From NCBI GenBank assembly GCA_964520905.1, contig CAZFQL010000015.1, forward strand, positions 37,864-101,863: 64,000 bases of DNA, written 5' to 3'. Positions 53,765 through 63,037 of the stretch are shown here, one piece after another; position 1 is the stretch's first letter; each line of letters begins with the position of its first letter. The stretch comes from JAGVIE01 sp964520905. Lineage in GTDB: Bacteria; Bacteroidota; Ignavibacteria; UBA10030; SZUA-254. A program made the position numbers and the translations under genes. Under the pieces are notes generated by a model, which saw only the letters and a list, made by a program, of their open reading frames with translations, was not told the DNA's origin and ran no database searches.

Positions 53765-54556
53765 ATGGACTTATGTCTCAAATCAAAAATCGCACTCGTT
53801 ACTGCTGCAAGTCAAGGACTTGGCAAAGCGGCGGCAACATCGCTTGCACAGGAAGGTGCAATCGTTGTAATCTGCTCGCGCAACAAAAAAGCTATCGAGC
53901 AGACTGCAAAAGAAATTCATAAACTCACAGATGCCGATGTAATCCCAATCGTTGCCGATGTTTCAAAACTGCAGGACATCAAACGACTTGTTGCCGCAGT
54001 TAAAAAACAATTCGGCACAATACACGTCCTGGTTAATAACGCAGGAGGACCACCCACCGGTGAAATCTTATCCATGTCGGAAGCTGACTGGAAAAAAGGT
54101 GTCGAGCTTACATTGCTCAGCATGGTTCGGCTGACTCGTGAAGTTCTTCCGTTTATGATTAAGCAGCGCTGGGGTCGTATCATCACAATCACCTCTATCT
54201 CCGGCAAACAACCCATCAACGATCTCATCATCTCATCCACGCTGCGACCTGGAATTCACGGACTTACAAAAGTTCTCTCGAATAAATTTGCAAAAGAGAA
54301 CATCACCATAAATACAGTTTGTCCCGGGAACACACTCACGAATCGCCAAAAAGAACTTATGATAGCACGCTCTGCCAAACGCAAAATATCTATCGCAAAA
54401 TACTTAGCGGAAGTTACTAAAGATATTCCCGCCGGTCGGGTAGGCAAACCCGAGGAGATCGGCGATGTCATCGCATTCCTCGCTTCTGAAAGAGCAAGCT
54501 ATATCAATGGAGTGAATCTGTTGGTGGATGGCGGGATGGCAAAAGGAATCTTTTGA
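53765..54556 (+). CDS. SDR-family oxidoreductase with SxxxR in place of YxxxK
   Basis: 263 residues. Rossmann motif TAASQGLG (13-20), NNAGG (91-95), the conserved helix and a C-terminal GVNLLVDGGM identify a classical SDR. The catalytic YxxxK is Ser157-xxx-Arg161 (SSTLRPG), as in a known SDR branch with SNxxR. Classical Tyr/Lys chemistry is therefore absent; the substrate and whether it is an active oxidoreductase are unclear. Stands alone between the OLD pair and an M1 peptidase. Confidence 0.85.
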   Translation: MDLCLKSKIALVTAASQGLGKAAATSLAQEGAIVVICSRNKKAIEQTAKEIHKLTDADVIPIVADVSKLQDIKRLVAAVKKQFGTIHVLVNNAGGPPTGEILSMSEADWKKGVELTLLSMVRLTREVLPFMIKQRWGRIITITSISGKQPINDLIISSTLRPGIHGLTKVLSNKFAKENITINTVCPGNTLTNRQKELMIARSAKRKISIAKYLAEVTKDIPAGRVGKPEEIGDVIAFLASERASYINGVNLLVDGGMAKGIF

Positions 54557-54609
54557 GTTATGAATTATGAGTTATTAGTGATGAGTTTTACTTTTGAATT
54601 GATTCAAGT

Positions 54610-56268
54610 ATGATAAATAACATCTCAATTATTATTTTTTACCTCCTTTTCATCCTCGGTAAAGCCAGCATGATAAGTCAAACAGATTCTTCCTTTGCCA
54701 ATATTAACGTTACACATTACAATTTATCAATCGGATTGGATCTCGCAAAGAAATCGTTCTATGGCAATGTCGAAGTAACTGCCGATTTTCTCCAGCCCAC
54801 AAATGAATTTACACTTCACGCATCTAACGTTACACTTACTATCGATTCAGTATTATTTTCAGATAACAAACTCGTTTTTCAACATAATTCCGATCTCCTG
54901 ACAATTCAATTATCTTCTATCTTCAATCCTCTCGACGAGTCGAGTCATCGACCATCCTCAATGAAGTTGAAGATATTCTATCACGGTATTTCCAATTTCA
55001 CCGGAAATTACGATGGCGGCGGAATATATTTTGCTTCACCCGAGAGAGCGGCGACTATAAGCGAACCCAGTTTTGCTCGTAATTGGTGGCCATGTAAAGA
55101 TGTTCCGTCAGACAAGGCAACAGCAACCATTTCTATTACTGTACCCGATAGTTTGACAGCAGTATCGAACGGTCTGCTAAAAAATATTGAGCGTCACAAC
55201 GGCAAAGCAACTTTTCACTGGTCGACAGAATATCCGATGTCAACCTACCTCCTTTCTTTCGCTGTTGCAAGATACAATGAATCATCCGAGGAATACACAG
55301 GTTTGGGCGGTAAAACGATGAAAATATATTATTATGTTTTTCCGGAAGATACAGGGAAAGCAAAAATCGATTTTCAGAATATTGGGAAGATCATGGAGTA
55401 TTTCAGACAAACTTTTGGCGAATATCCTTTCGTGAATGAAAAGTTGGGGTTTGCAGAAATTGAGGGTGATATGACGATGGAAAACCAAACTATCTGCAGC
55501 ATACAAAAGAACTACTTTACGGGAGATAGGAAACACGAATTGACTTATGCACATGAGATCGCTCATCACTGGTTCGGCAATATGCTTACTCCACAAGACT
55601 GGCATCACACCTGGCTAAACGAAGGTTTCGCGACTTATGCTGAAGCTCTATACCTTGAACATAGAAGAGGTCCCGAAGTTTATCAACAGTACATCAACAG
55701 TATGATGGCAATGGACAACGGTACATATGCCGGTTCGGTCATCGGCAAGAGCGATACTGCATTCTGGGATTCTTTTTCTCCTGCGCAATCTTACAAGGGC
55801 GCAATCGTTCTGCACATGTTAAGAAAAATGCTCGGCGATAGTACCTTCTTTTCTTGTTTGAATAATTACGTTATGAGCCCTCACCTCCGTTATCGCAATG
55901 TTACAACCGAGGATTTCATCTATGTCTGTGAAAAGACAAGCGGTCAAAATCTACGCTGGTTTTTCAACCAGTGGGTGTATGCCTCAGCCGATTCTACCGA
56001 TCGTCCGGTGCTTGAATACGAATGGAGTACTTCCAGAGCAACTTCACAGAAGGAAATTACAGTTTCAATCGAACAGAAAACCGCCGGCAAAATTTTATAC
56101 CGCCTGCCGCTCACCATCAGTTTAACGACAATGAACTCAATCAATAATTATAATGTTGTAGATAGTGTTGCTGTGCAAACATTCAAATTTCCGGTTAACG
56201 ATCAGCCCGACACTGTTGAAATTGACAAGGAGAATCGAATATTCAAAATCATTCAAAAGAAGAAATAA
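54610..56268 (+). CDS. M1-family aminopeptidase
   Basis: 552 residues, shorter than full M1 enzymes because the C-terminal helical domain is missing. Signal peptide or anchor at about 1-22. Beta domain about 25-230; exopeptidase motif GDMTMENQT; zinc site HEIAHHWFG (about 315) with WLNEGFATYAE. Ends with a beta-rich region of about 80 residues. Predicted exported or periplasmic aminopeptidase. Confidence 0.9.
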   Translation: MINNISIIIFYLLFILGKASMISQTDSSFANINVTHYNLSIGLDLAKKSFYGNVEVTADFLQPTNEFTLHASNVTLTIDSVLFSDNKLVFQHNSDLLTIQLSSIFNPLDESSHRPSSMKLKIFYHGISNFTGNYDGGGIYFASPERAATISEPSFARNWWPCKDVPSDKATATISITVPDSLTAVSNGLLKNIERHNGKATFHWSTEYPMSTYLLSFAVARYNESSEEYTGLGGKTMKIYYYVFPEDTGKAKIDFQNIGKIMEYFRQTFGEYPFVNEKLGFAEIEGDMTMENQTICSIQKNYFTGDRKHELTYAHEIAHHWFGNMLTPQDWHHTWLNEGFATYAEALYLEHRRGPEVYQQYINSMMAMDNGTYAGSVIGKSDTAFWDSFSPAQSYKGAIVLHMLRKMLGDSTFFSCLNNYVMSPHLRYRNVTTEDFIYVCEKTSGQNLRWFFNQWVYASADSTDRPVLEYEWSTSRATSQKEITVSIEQKTAGKILYRLPLTISLTTMNSINNYNVVDSVAVQTFKFPVNDQPDTVEIDKENRIFKIIQKKK

Positions 56269-56307
56269 TTAAATGATTTTAATGGCATTCACGCGTCCGG
56301 ATAGTAC

Positions 56308-56336
56308 TTGAATTTCAACGGGGACTTTGATATATT
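56308..56336 (+). promoter_or_regulatory. Promoter of the DUF1573 pair
   Basis: TTGAAT, 17 bp, TATATT; ATG at 56375 follows an AGGAG ribosome site. Confidence 0.55.
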
Positions 56337-56374
56337 TTTAATAACTAAATTTTTACCATTCAGGAGTTATTACA

Positions 56375-57064
56375 ATGAACAAGAATATTTCTTTAATCAT
56401 CGGATTATTATTTTTATTAACATCGATAACGTTTACCCAGCCAAGAATTAAGATCATTCCGAGTACTGCATTCGATCTCGGCGATCTGTATAAAGGACAA
56501 AAAGGCGAACGCATAGTAATGGTTAAAAATGTTGGAACCGACACTTTATGGATCAATCAGGTCAAAGCTCAATGCGGCTGTACTGCAACTTTATTGAAAG
56601 AAAGAGCGGTAGGACCTTCAGATTCAACCCAGTTGTCCATCAGCTTCGATACTCAGAGTCAAGGCGGCAAAGTTACGAAACAAGTCTATATATCTTCCAA
56701 CGATACTACAGAACCAAAAGTTACCATTCAATTTACTGCAAACGTTATAGAAGTTCTGACATTCTCTCCGCGAAGCATCCTGTTCGATCGTGCTATCGTT
56801 GATTCGACATATTCGAAAACCATGATCATTTCCAATCCATCCAAAGAGAAGGGAATCAAAATTTTATCGGTCGCAACAAAATTCGACAATTTAAAAGTGA
56901 CGTTAATGAAAAACACTCTACTGCCAGGCGAGGAGACACAACTTCAGGCTGTATACCATGCAACGAAGCCAGGCTCGCTGCAAGGCACAATTCAACTTAC
57001 AACCGATCATGCTCTGCAAAAAACATTCGATCTTAACGTTGTTGCATGGATCAACAGAAAATAG
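56375..57064 (+). CDS. Exported DUF1573 protein (copy 1)
   Basis: 229 residues. Signal peptide about 1-21 (SITFTQ). Two Ig-like DUF1573/ASH-type beta domains; the first has FDLGDLYKGQKGE, KNVGTDTLWINQV and the CGCTAT cysteine motif. Many FCB bacteria have these as periplasmic proteins; the role is unknown. Its stop abuts the start of the next copy (TAGATG). Confidence 0.87.
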   Translation: MNKNISLIIGLLFLLTSITFTQPRIKIIPSTAFDLGDLYKGQKGERIVMVKNVGTDTLWINQVKAQCGCTATLLKERAVGPSDSTQLSISFDTQSQGGKVTKQVYISSNDTTEPKVTIQFTANVIEVLTFSPRSILFDRAIVDSTYSKTMIISNPSKEKGIKILSVATKFDNLKVTLMKNTLLPGEETQLQAVYHATKPGSLQGTIQLTTDHALQKTFDLNVVAWINRK

Positions 57065-57763
57065 ATGAAAAGAATGAATCTCTCAAAAATAATTTCGTAT
57101 CTAATTGTTCTTTGGTGGCTTTTCGACTGTTTGTTGATTAGCCAGCCAAAACTATATATTGCCGACGGAAAACAAATCGATTTCGGCGATGTACCGAACT
57201 TTACCCCGACCAAGCGTACTCTTGTCATTAAGAATATTGGAACGGATACCCTCATATTATCCGAAGTTGGCGCGAGCTGCGGCTGTACCGCGACGCTTTT
57301 ATCGAACGATCATCTCGCGCCCAAGGACAGCGCACTACTGCATATTACTTTCGATGCAAAACGATTTGTCGGACAGGTTGAGAAAATGGTATCAATGGTT
57401 ACGAACGATGATTCGAACCGGAGCGTTGAAATACGGTTCACCGCTAACGTTATCAAGATATTTGATGTAAATCCGGAATATTTCTATGTCCGTGCTGCTA
57501 AAAATTCATCGGTTACGCAAAGTCTAAAAATAAAAAATGTAGGAACGGAAAAGATAAAGATATCCTCCGTCGTTTCATCGTTAGACCTGGTTAAACCAAC
57601 TCTCTCGAAAGACATTATCCAACCGGACGAAGAGATCACACTTACCGTTTCATTTATTCCGAAATCTCTTGGTACAATAAATGGGAACATCGATCTTAAG
57701 ACTAATCACCTGAATGCTCCGTTATTGAGTATTCGCTTTTTTGGGGTGACCATCGAGCAATAA
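57065..57763 (+). CDS. Exported DUF1573 protein (copy 2)
   Basis: 232 residues, paralogous to the gene just upstream: same order, with IDFGDVPNFTP, KNIGTDTLILSEV and SCGCTAT in the first domain and a second Ig-like domain after about residue 130. Signal peptide about 1-24. No gap between the two genes, so it is probably a tandem duplication kept as one operon. Confidence 0.87.
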   Translation: MKRMNLSKIISYLIVLWWLFDCLLISQPKLYIADGKQIDFGDVPNFTPTKRTLVIKNIGTDTLILSEVGASCGCTATLLSNDHLAPKDSALLHITFDAKRFVGQVEKMVSMVTNDDSNRSVEIRFTANVIKIFDVNPEYFYVRAAKNSSVTQSLKIKNVGTEKIKISSVVSSLDLVKPTLSKDIIQPDEEITLTVSFIPKSLGTINGNIDLKTNHLNAPLLSIRFFGVTIEQ

Positions 57764-57828
57764 TTTATTTTGAACCGCCGCGCAAAAACATGTACAGGGA
57801 AACGGAATAGATAAAAGAGATTGCAAAG

Positions 57829-57856
57829 AAAAGCCCGACTGTTTTGGCCGGACTTT
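57829..57856. terminator. Bidirectional terminator
   Basis: AAGCCCGAC / near-complement GCCGGACTT stem with 7-nt loop, with A-rich and T-rich flanks on either side. Lies between the convergent DUF1573 and T9SS genes. Confidence 0.75.
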
Positions 57857-57875
57857 CATATTCTATCCACCAATA

Positions 57876-58661
57876 TTATTTTAGTAAAACCATCTTCTTT
57901 GTTTCCGTATAATTCCCGGCTGTAATTCTGTACATATATACGCCCGATGTTATGCCATCACCGTTCCATTCTACCGAATGATCCCCGGACTGTTGTGTTT
58001 CATTCACTAATGAGGAAATTTCTTTTCCATTTGTATCATAAATTTTTAAAGTTACCGTTGCTGCGAGCGGTATCGAATAATGAATGGATGTGACGGGATT
58101 GAAAGGGTTTGGATAATTCTGGTCCAATACAAACTTGAAGGGCAGATACTTTTGTTCAGCGACTTCTGTCGCGAGTATAACGCGGAGATATTTATTAGGA
58201 GCCCAATTCCATTCGGAGAATCCTCCACCCTTTCCTGTTGCCCATAGAGTATCGTTGCCGGCTGCCGCAGGGGCAGTATAATTGAATTGATAGGTGGCAG
58301 GTACTGATGTTTTTGCGCTATGAGTTAACTCTGAATTGCTTAATTTGAGATTTGATGAAACAGCAATCAATGTACCACCTAAAGTAGCAATATCAACCCC
58401 GCCTGCGGATCCACTGCTGCCGGTAACAGTTACCGTAAAACTATATGTCTGTCCAATTATAACTGTATCTGGACCGGTAATACTAACGATGAGTCCCGAT
58501 GTAACCGAGGAATCGTGACAATTTCCGCAACCCGATAGAGTTGTTTTTAATGTCCTGCCAGTAATACCATTTGGATAACTCAGTAAAGATGCCGGCTGTG
58601 AAATCATTGCAATAATACTGAAAAGAAGAAGCATCTTCCTCAAAATAGAGTTGGAATTCAT
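57876..58661 (-). CDS. Choice-of-anchor V-type protein with CxxCH motif and T9SS domain
   Basis: 261 residues from ATG at 58661, which has a ribosome site AAGGATCG; an upstream in-frame ATG would add 51 non-homologous residues. Signal peptide about 1-27. SGCGNCHDSS is a c-type heme attachment motif (CxxCH), followed by a Reeler/choice-of-anchor V-like Ig domain. The C-terminus has the LDQNYPNPFNPVTS sorting domain for type IX secretion. It is a probable exported heme protein; electron-transfer role is inference. Confidence 0.82.
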   Translation of the reverse strand: MNSNSILRKMLLLFSIIAMISQPASLLSYPNGITGRTLKTTLSGCGNCHDSSVTSGLIVSITGPDTVIIGQTYSFTVTVTGSSGSAGGVDIATLGGTLIAVSSNLKLSNSELTHSAKTSVPATYQFNYTAPAAAGNDTLWATGKGGGFSEWNWAPNKYLRVILATEVAEQKYLPFKFVLDQNYPNPFNPVTSIHYSIPLAATVTLKIYDTNGKEISSLVNETQQSGDHSVEWNGDGITSGVYMYRITAGNYTETKKMVLLK

Positions 58662-59101
58662 AAGAACGATCCTTTCACACTTGATGAATGTTAAGGTATA
58701 ATGATGTTTGTTTATAAAATAGAAAACATCCTTGATTTTACAACGCTCCTGTGATAAATATCTCTCCGATACTGATTTTGAGTTATTAATGGATTTGGAT
58801 ACCACACTGTACATTTATACGGTATATACAGCAGCGGCTTACCCGAACCATATATATTTTGCTCTTTTTTGATTGGAAATCAACACTACATATAATCAAC
58901 CCGGCTAAAATATAAATTATATTTTCAGTTTGCTTTCAAATATTTCTTTATGTATTTTAATCTGATTTCAGCCTTTCAGATATAATTATCGTAATAGGCG
59001 CGAAGAAAGATTCAATCGACCTCTGAGTGCAAAGAAGAGTGTCTTTAAAATAGAATTAAATGCGTAATTCACACAATATAAATTAATATTGGAGAACCTC
59101 T
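58662..59101. other. 440-bp intergenic region
   Basis: AT-rich divergent gap with no convincing gene. The only recognised signal is the plus-strand promoter at 58869-58896; most of the remaining DNA is featureless. Confidence 0.6.
58869..58896 (+). promoter_or_regulatory. Promoter candidate for fadL
   Basis: TTGATT, 16 bp, TATAAT, giving a leader of about 200 nt before the ATG at 59102. Confidence 0.45.
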
Positions 59102-60373
59102 ATGAAATTCAAAATCTACTGTGTTGTTGCAATACTATTATTGTCATCCGGGACGGTCCTTCCGAATGGCTTGAGCTTGAATAGTATTGGTCCAAAAGGT
59201 TTTGGGATGGGTGGTGCCTTCGTAGGTTTAGCAAATGATTATTCTGCATTATACTGGAATCCGGCAGGATTAACTCAGATGCAGAAAAATTTCGTCGGCA
59301 TTTTTGTTACAGATGTTATCCCAATGGGAACATATAAATTTTATAAGCAATTACCATCTCCATATCCAACTATTGATATTGATACAAAGACAAAAACCAA
59401 TCATTACATCGCTCCGAACCTGATGGGATTTTATCATTTTCAGTTTTCAGAAAACTTAACTTTCGGTTTAGGTGTTTACATTCCCGCAGGTATAGGTGCT
59501 GAGTGGGATGGAACAGATCTTGCTGCGCTCAGCGGCAGTCAGAATGTTGAATGGATGAGTAAAATCGGTGTCATCAATATCTCCCCCGCCGTAGCATATA
59601 AATTCTCAGATCAATTTTCGATGGGAATAGCGTTAAATATATTTTACGGCATGTTCGATATGAAACGTCCCGGCGGAGGCGGTATGCAGTATGATGAAAG
59701 TTCTACCGGATTGGGATACGGAGTAACTATGGGTACGTTATTTAAACCGAACAACACATTCAGCATCGGTCTATCGGTTCGAACAAAAATAGACGTAACG
59801 ATGAGCGGTACCGCGAAGAACCCCGCAATGGCTGGAACGGGCGCGACTGAAAGTGATTTCGACAGAGATGTTTCCTGGCCCCTTTGGATCGCCGGCGGCG
59901 TAGCTTATAGACCAATGGATAATTTGGTAGTAACTTTTGACGTGCAATTCAGTCAGTGGTCACAGAGCGAAAATGAATTCACTACCAAGTTCGATAACAC
60001 GCGCTGGATGGCTGCCCTGACCCCGGGGGATAACAACAAGTTCATCTTGCGCTGGAAAGATGCTACACAGGTTCGGCTGGGCGCTTGCTATACAGTCAAT
60101 GATAATTTAGATTTGCGTGCCGGCATTTACACCGACCCCGCCCCTGCTCCAATTGAAACCTACAACATACTATTCCCCAGCATTGACTACACCGGCATAA
60201 CGTTAGGCGCTGGTTACAAGATTGATAGTTTTGTTATCGACCTTGGTATAGAATACTTATTTGGCATGGATAGGGAAGTTAAGGACCTATCACCGGCGAT
60301 CTACAAAAGAATGCCCGGGACACACGGCATGGACATTGCCGCATGGAGTCTTGGCGTAGGATATGAATTTTAG
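59102..60373 (+). CDS. FadL/OmpP1-family outer-membrane transporter
   Basis: 423 residues; GGAG ribosome site. Signal peptide to about residue 22. The N-terminal hatch sequence GPKGFGMGGAFVGLANDYSA with LYWNPAGLTQM is the diagnostic FadL/TodX motif; the rest is amphipathic beta strand ending in a C-terminal Phe (SLGVGYEF). FadL proteins pass long-chain fatty acids or hydrocarbons across the outer membrane. Confidence 0.92.
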   Translation: MKFKIYCVVAILLLSSGTVLPNGLSLNSIGPKGFGMGGAFVGLANDYSALYWNPAGLTQMQKNFVGIFVTDVIPMGTYKFYKQLPSPYPTIDIDTKTKTNHYIAPNLMGFYHFQFSENLTFGLGVYIPAGIGAEWDGTDLAALSGSQNVEWMSKIGVINISPAVAYKFSDQFSMGIALNIFYGMFDMKRPGGGGMQYDESSTGLGYGVTMGTLFKPNNTFSIGLSVRTKIDVTMSGTAKNPAMAGTGATESDFDRDVSWPLWIAGGVAYRPMDNLVVTFDVQFSQWSQSENEFTTKFDNTRWMAALTPGDNNKFILRWKDATQVRLGACYTVNDNLDLRAGIYTDPAPAPIETYNILFPSIDYTGITLGAGYKIDSFVIDLGIEYLFGMDREVKDLSPAIYKRMPGTHGMDIAAWSLGVGYEF

Positions 60374-60414
60374 CTGATCCCGACAATTCAATAACCACAG
60401 ATGAAGGTTTCATG

Positions 60415-60445
60415 AAGGGCAAGCGCATAAGCTTGCCCTTTTTAA
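60415..60445 (+). terminator. Terminator after fadL
   Basis: AAGGGCAAGC, loop GCATAA, GCTTGCCCTT, then TTT. The same stem occurs after ilvE. Confidence 0.88.
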
Positions 60446-60641
60446 TTTATTTGCATCTACATCATACGCAAAATGATATATAGAATATTTAATTAATTCA
60501 GCCAGAGTAACGTTCATTCAAGCGTCATCGATCATCCGATTATATTTGTAATCTCATAAAAAAAATGGTATAATTAAATGATTGCAAATCCTAATTGTAA
60601 GACATTCTTTTATCTATTCCCCAATTAATGGAGTTTAATAA

Positions 60642-61709
60642 ATGTCTACTCAAATTAAAATTGAAACGACAAAATACCCCAAATCAAAACCGGATCAGAA
60701 AAATCTTGGCTTCGGTAAATATTTTACCGACCATATGTTTATCATGGATTATGCAGAAGGAAATGGCTGGCACGAACCGCGGATCATTCCTTATCAACCT
60801 CTGGCGCTCGATCCCGCGACGTCCGTTCTGCATTACGGTCAGGCGATATTCGAGGGAATGAAAGCGTACCCTTCAACCGATGGGAGGATGCTACTGTTCC
60901 GTCCGCGCCGGAATATGGAAAGAATCAATCGCAGCGATGACCGCATGTGTATGCCTACGATCGATGTCGACTTCGGTGTCGAGGCAATTAAAACGCTCGT
61001 TAAGCTGGATAAGGACTGGATACCGACTGTTGACGGCACATCGCTTTACATCCGCCCTTTTGTTATCTCGACCGATCCATTCCTCGGAGTACGCGCCTCG
61101 AATACATATAAGTTTATAATAATTCTCTCACCTGTCGGAGCGTATTACCCGCAGGGGATCGCCCCTGTAAATATTTACGTCGAGCCGGAATATGTTCGCG
61201 CGGTTCGCGGTGGCACCGGGTTTGCGAAAGCTGCTGGTAATTATGCGGGTGGTATGAAAGCTCAAACAATAGCCGCAAAGAAAGGTTACGTTCAAGTTCT
61301 TTGGCTTGATGGGATAGAGAGAAAATATATCGAAGAAGTAGGGGCGATGAATGTCTTCTTCAAAATTAAAGGAGAAGTGATCACACCGGATCTCAGCGGA
61401 AGTATTCTTCCGGGTGTTACACGCGAATCCGTAATATTCCTACTCAAACATTGGGGAATGAAAGTGAGTGAAAGAAAAATCTCGATTCACGAACTCTTTG
61501 AAGCGTATCAAAAAGGAGAATTAGAAGAAGCTTTCGGCACCGGGACTGCCGCTGTTATATCTCCCATCGGCGAGTTGAATTGGAACGAGCACGGGATGGT
61601 AATCAACAACAATAAAACCGGTGAGGTTGCCCATAAACTTTATGATACACTAACCGGCATCCAGTACGGAAGATTAAAAGATGAGTTTGGCTGGACGGTT
61701 GAAATATAA
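60642..61709 (+). CDS. ilvE: Branched-chain amino-acid aminotransferase
   Basis: 355 residues, fold-type IV PLP enzyme of the longer (BCAT/IlvE group II) type. Seen: LHYGQAIFEGMKAY, RPRRNMERINRSDDRMCMP, FAKAAGNYAGGMKAQ with the PLP lysine in this segment or in the adjacent AAKKGY, EEVGAMNVFF and GTAAVISPIGEL. It transaminates Leu, Ile and Val. Own gene with a strong terminator; no other ilv genes are nearby. Confidence 0.93.
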   Translation: MSTQIKIETTKYPKSKPDQKNLGFGKYFTDHMFIMDYAEGNGWHEPRIIPYQPLALDPATSVLHYGQAIFEGMKAYPSTDGRMLLFRPRRNMERINRSDDRMCMPTIDVDFGVEAIKTLVKLDKDWIPTVDGTSLYIRPFVISTDPFLGVRASNTYKFIIILSPVGAYYPQGIAPVNIYVEPEYVRAVRGGTGFAKAAGNYAGGMKAQTIAAKKGYVQVLWLDGIERKYIEEVGAMNVFFKIKGEVITPDLSGSILPGVTRESVIFLLKHWGMKVSERKISIHELFEAYQKGELEEAFGTGTAAVISPIGELNWNEHGMVINNNKTGEVAHKLYDTLTGIQYGRLKDEFGWTVEI

Positions 61710-61739
61710 TAGAGTTGTCGTTTCAATCCTAATATTTTA

Positions 61740-61770
61740 AAGGGCAAGCGAAAGGGCTTGCCCTTCTTGT
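61740..61770 (+). terminator. Terminator after ilvE
   Basis: AAGGGCAAGC / GCTTGCCCTT stem with a short loop, then CTTGTTT. Identical stem to the one after fadL. Confidence 0.88.
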
Positions 61771-61893
61771 TTAATTGTATGTTGAATTCATTTCACTATC
61801 ATAACAAGGTTGGTAAAAATTTATTTTCGACTTTGCAAAAAGAGCGGAACTGAATGACGGATTCTTTTCCACGGCTCTTATTGATCGGATGCC

Positions 61894-62246
61894 TTATTGT
61901 GCTCTGGGGTTACTGGATTGACGGCCATCGAGAACTGTGACAGCGCCGCAGGACCTATAAGGGTGGCTCAATGCATATGAGGTTTGGGCTACCTCCGTGA
62001 AAGCACTGATGAAAACCATATCGACATTTTCCGGTAACATATCAACTAAATTCTCAAAACCGGTATAGCAAACCAAGGTAACATCGTGTACTTGTTCTTC
62101 ACACCGATGAGTGACAGCTTATGGCATTATACTAGCGAAATTAGCATTCATGACACGAACTCATAGTGCTCGATTCCTATGTGAAGTTTACGAATAATGT
62201 CGATATCTACTTTCTTTATTCCGTTTACATCTAGGCAATTATCAAA
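61894..62246 (-). pseudogene. Relic of a radical-SAM/B12-binding-type gene
   Basis: On the minus strand a run of protein-like sequence can be followed only by allowing one frameshift and one in-frame TAA (62119-62121). It ends as ENVDMVFISAFTEVAQTSYA...YRSCGAVTVLDG. This resembles the D-x-V-x-x-S-A-F-T...A-Y...G-x-x-V-x-x-G-G pattern of the cobalamin-binding domain of radical-SAM proteins. No complete domain survives. A LytTR-type relic is an alternative. The rest of 61771-62278 shows nothing else. Confidence 0.35.
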
Positions 62247-62278
62247 AGGAGGAGCAAGTGCTGCCTTCGATAGTGTCC

Positions 62279-62982
62279 TTACCGGGATGTGAGGGATATA
62301 CTCTTAGTAATCGTCTTGAGAGTTTCATTGGTGTTTGCATAGTTGGCAACCTCCAAACGTGTGTGCAATACAAGTTTTTCCATAATGTTATGGACATGAC
62401 TTTTAATAGTATTATTCGAAATATGAAGCCGGAGGCATATTTCCTTATTACTCAAACCTTCACTAATTAGCGTGATAACTTCACGTTCGCGCTTGGTCAT
62501 TCGCACAGCTTCTTTTAGCTTTGTTTTTCCTTGTTTAATCGCATGTTCGATAATCTGGGAGAAGAGTGTTCCTGTTAGGTGAGGTGGAAGGATTTTTGTT
62601 CCTTTTGTAACCGACCGGATTGTGATGAGAAAATCTTTAGGTGTAACGTCTTTCAGTATAAAGCCGGACGCTCCTGCATTGACGTATTGTATAATATCTC
62701 CTTGTACAGGAGCCAGATCCATACGATCACTTTGGCTTTGGGAAATTCCTTCTTCACAATTTCCACTATGCGTAAGCTATTTTGACTCCGTAAACCAATA
62801 TCCAAAAGAATAACATTCGGTTTAAGTTGACTAATTTTGGAGATAGTATCCTCACTGCTTCCGGATGCTGCAATGATTTTAATATCCCGCTGAGATTTGA
62901 GCATAGCATTGATGCCCTCTCGGAGAAGGCAGTTATCCTCAATAAGTAGCAATCTGATCTTTTTCAATTTGATTTTTTTCAT
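62279..62982 (-). pseudogene. NarL/FixJ-type response regulator, frameshifted
   Basis: The receiver part (from 62982) and the LuxR-type DNA-binding part (to 62279) are in different frames. The receiver has IEDNCLLREG and LLDIGLRSQ; the output part has GASGFILKD, LTKREREVITLISEGLSNKEI and HISNNTIKSHVHNIMEKL. Around 62722 the receiver reading continues as KVIVWIW, while one base more would give KVIVMDLAP joined to the second part. This is a single-base loss, real or a sequencing error. Confidence 0.85.
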
Positions 62983-63032
62983 AAAATCACTTTAATGAAA
63001 AATAAAACCATAGCGAGAGATGATGACAATAT

Positions 63033-63037
63033 TATTG
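63033..63037 (+). repeat. Left target-site duplication
   Basis: TATTG, directly repeated at 63225-63229, flanking the MITE-like element. Confidence 0.7.

Noticed and set aside
58662..58814. Longer start of the T9SS heme-motif gene
   Set aside because: It would place 51 unrelated residues before a clear signal peptide; the inner ATG has a ribosome site.
61894..62076. A real 60-residue gene
   Set aside because: It is the remaining open part of a frameshifted and stop-interrupted longer sequence.
62653..62982. Stand-alone receiver-only response regulator
   Set aside because: The reading switches frame where the LuxR half continues; together they form one broken gene.
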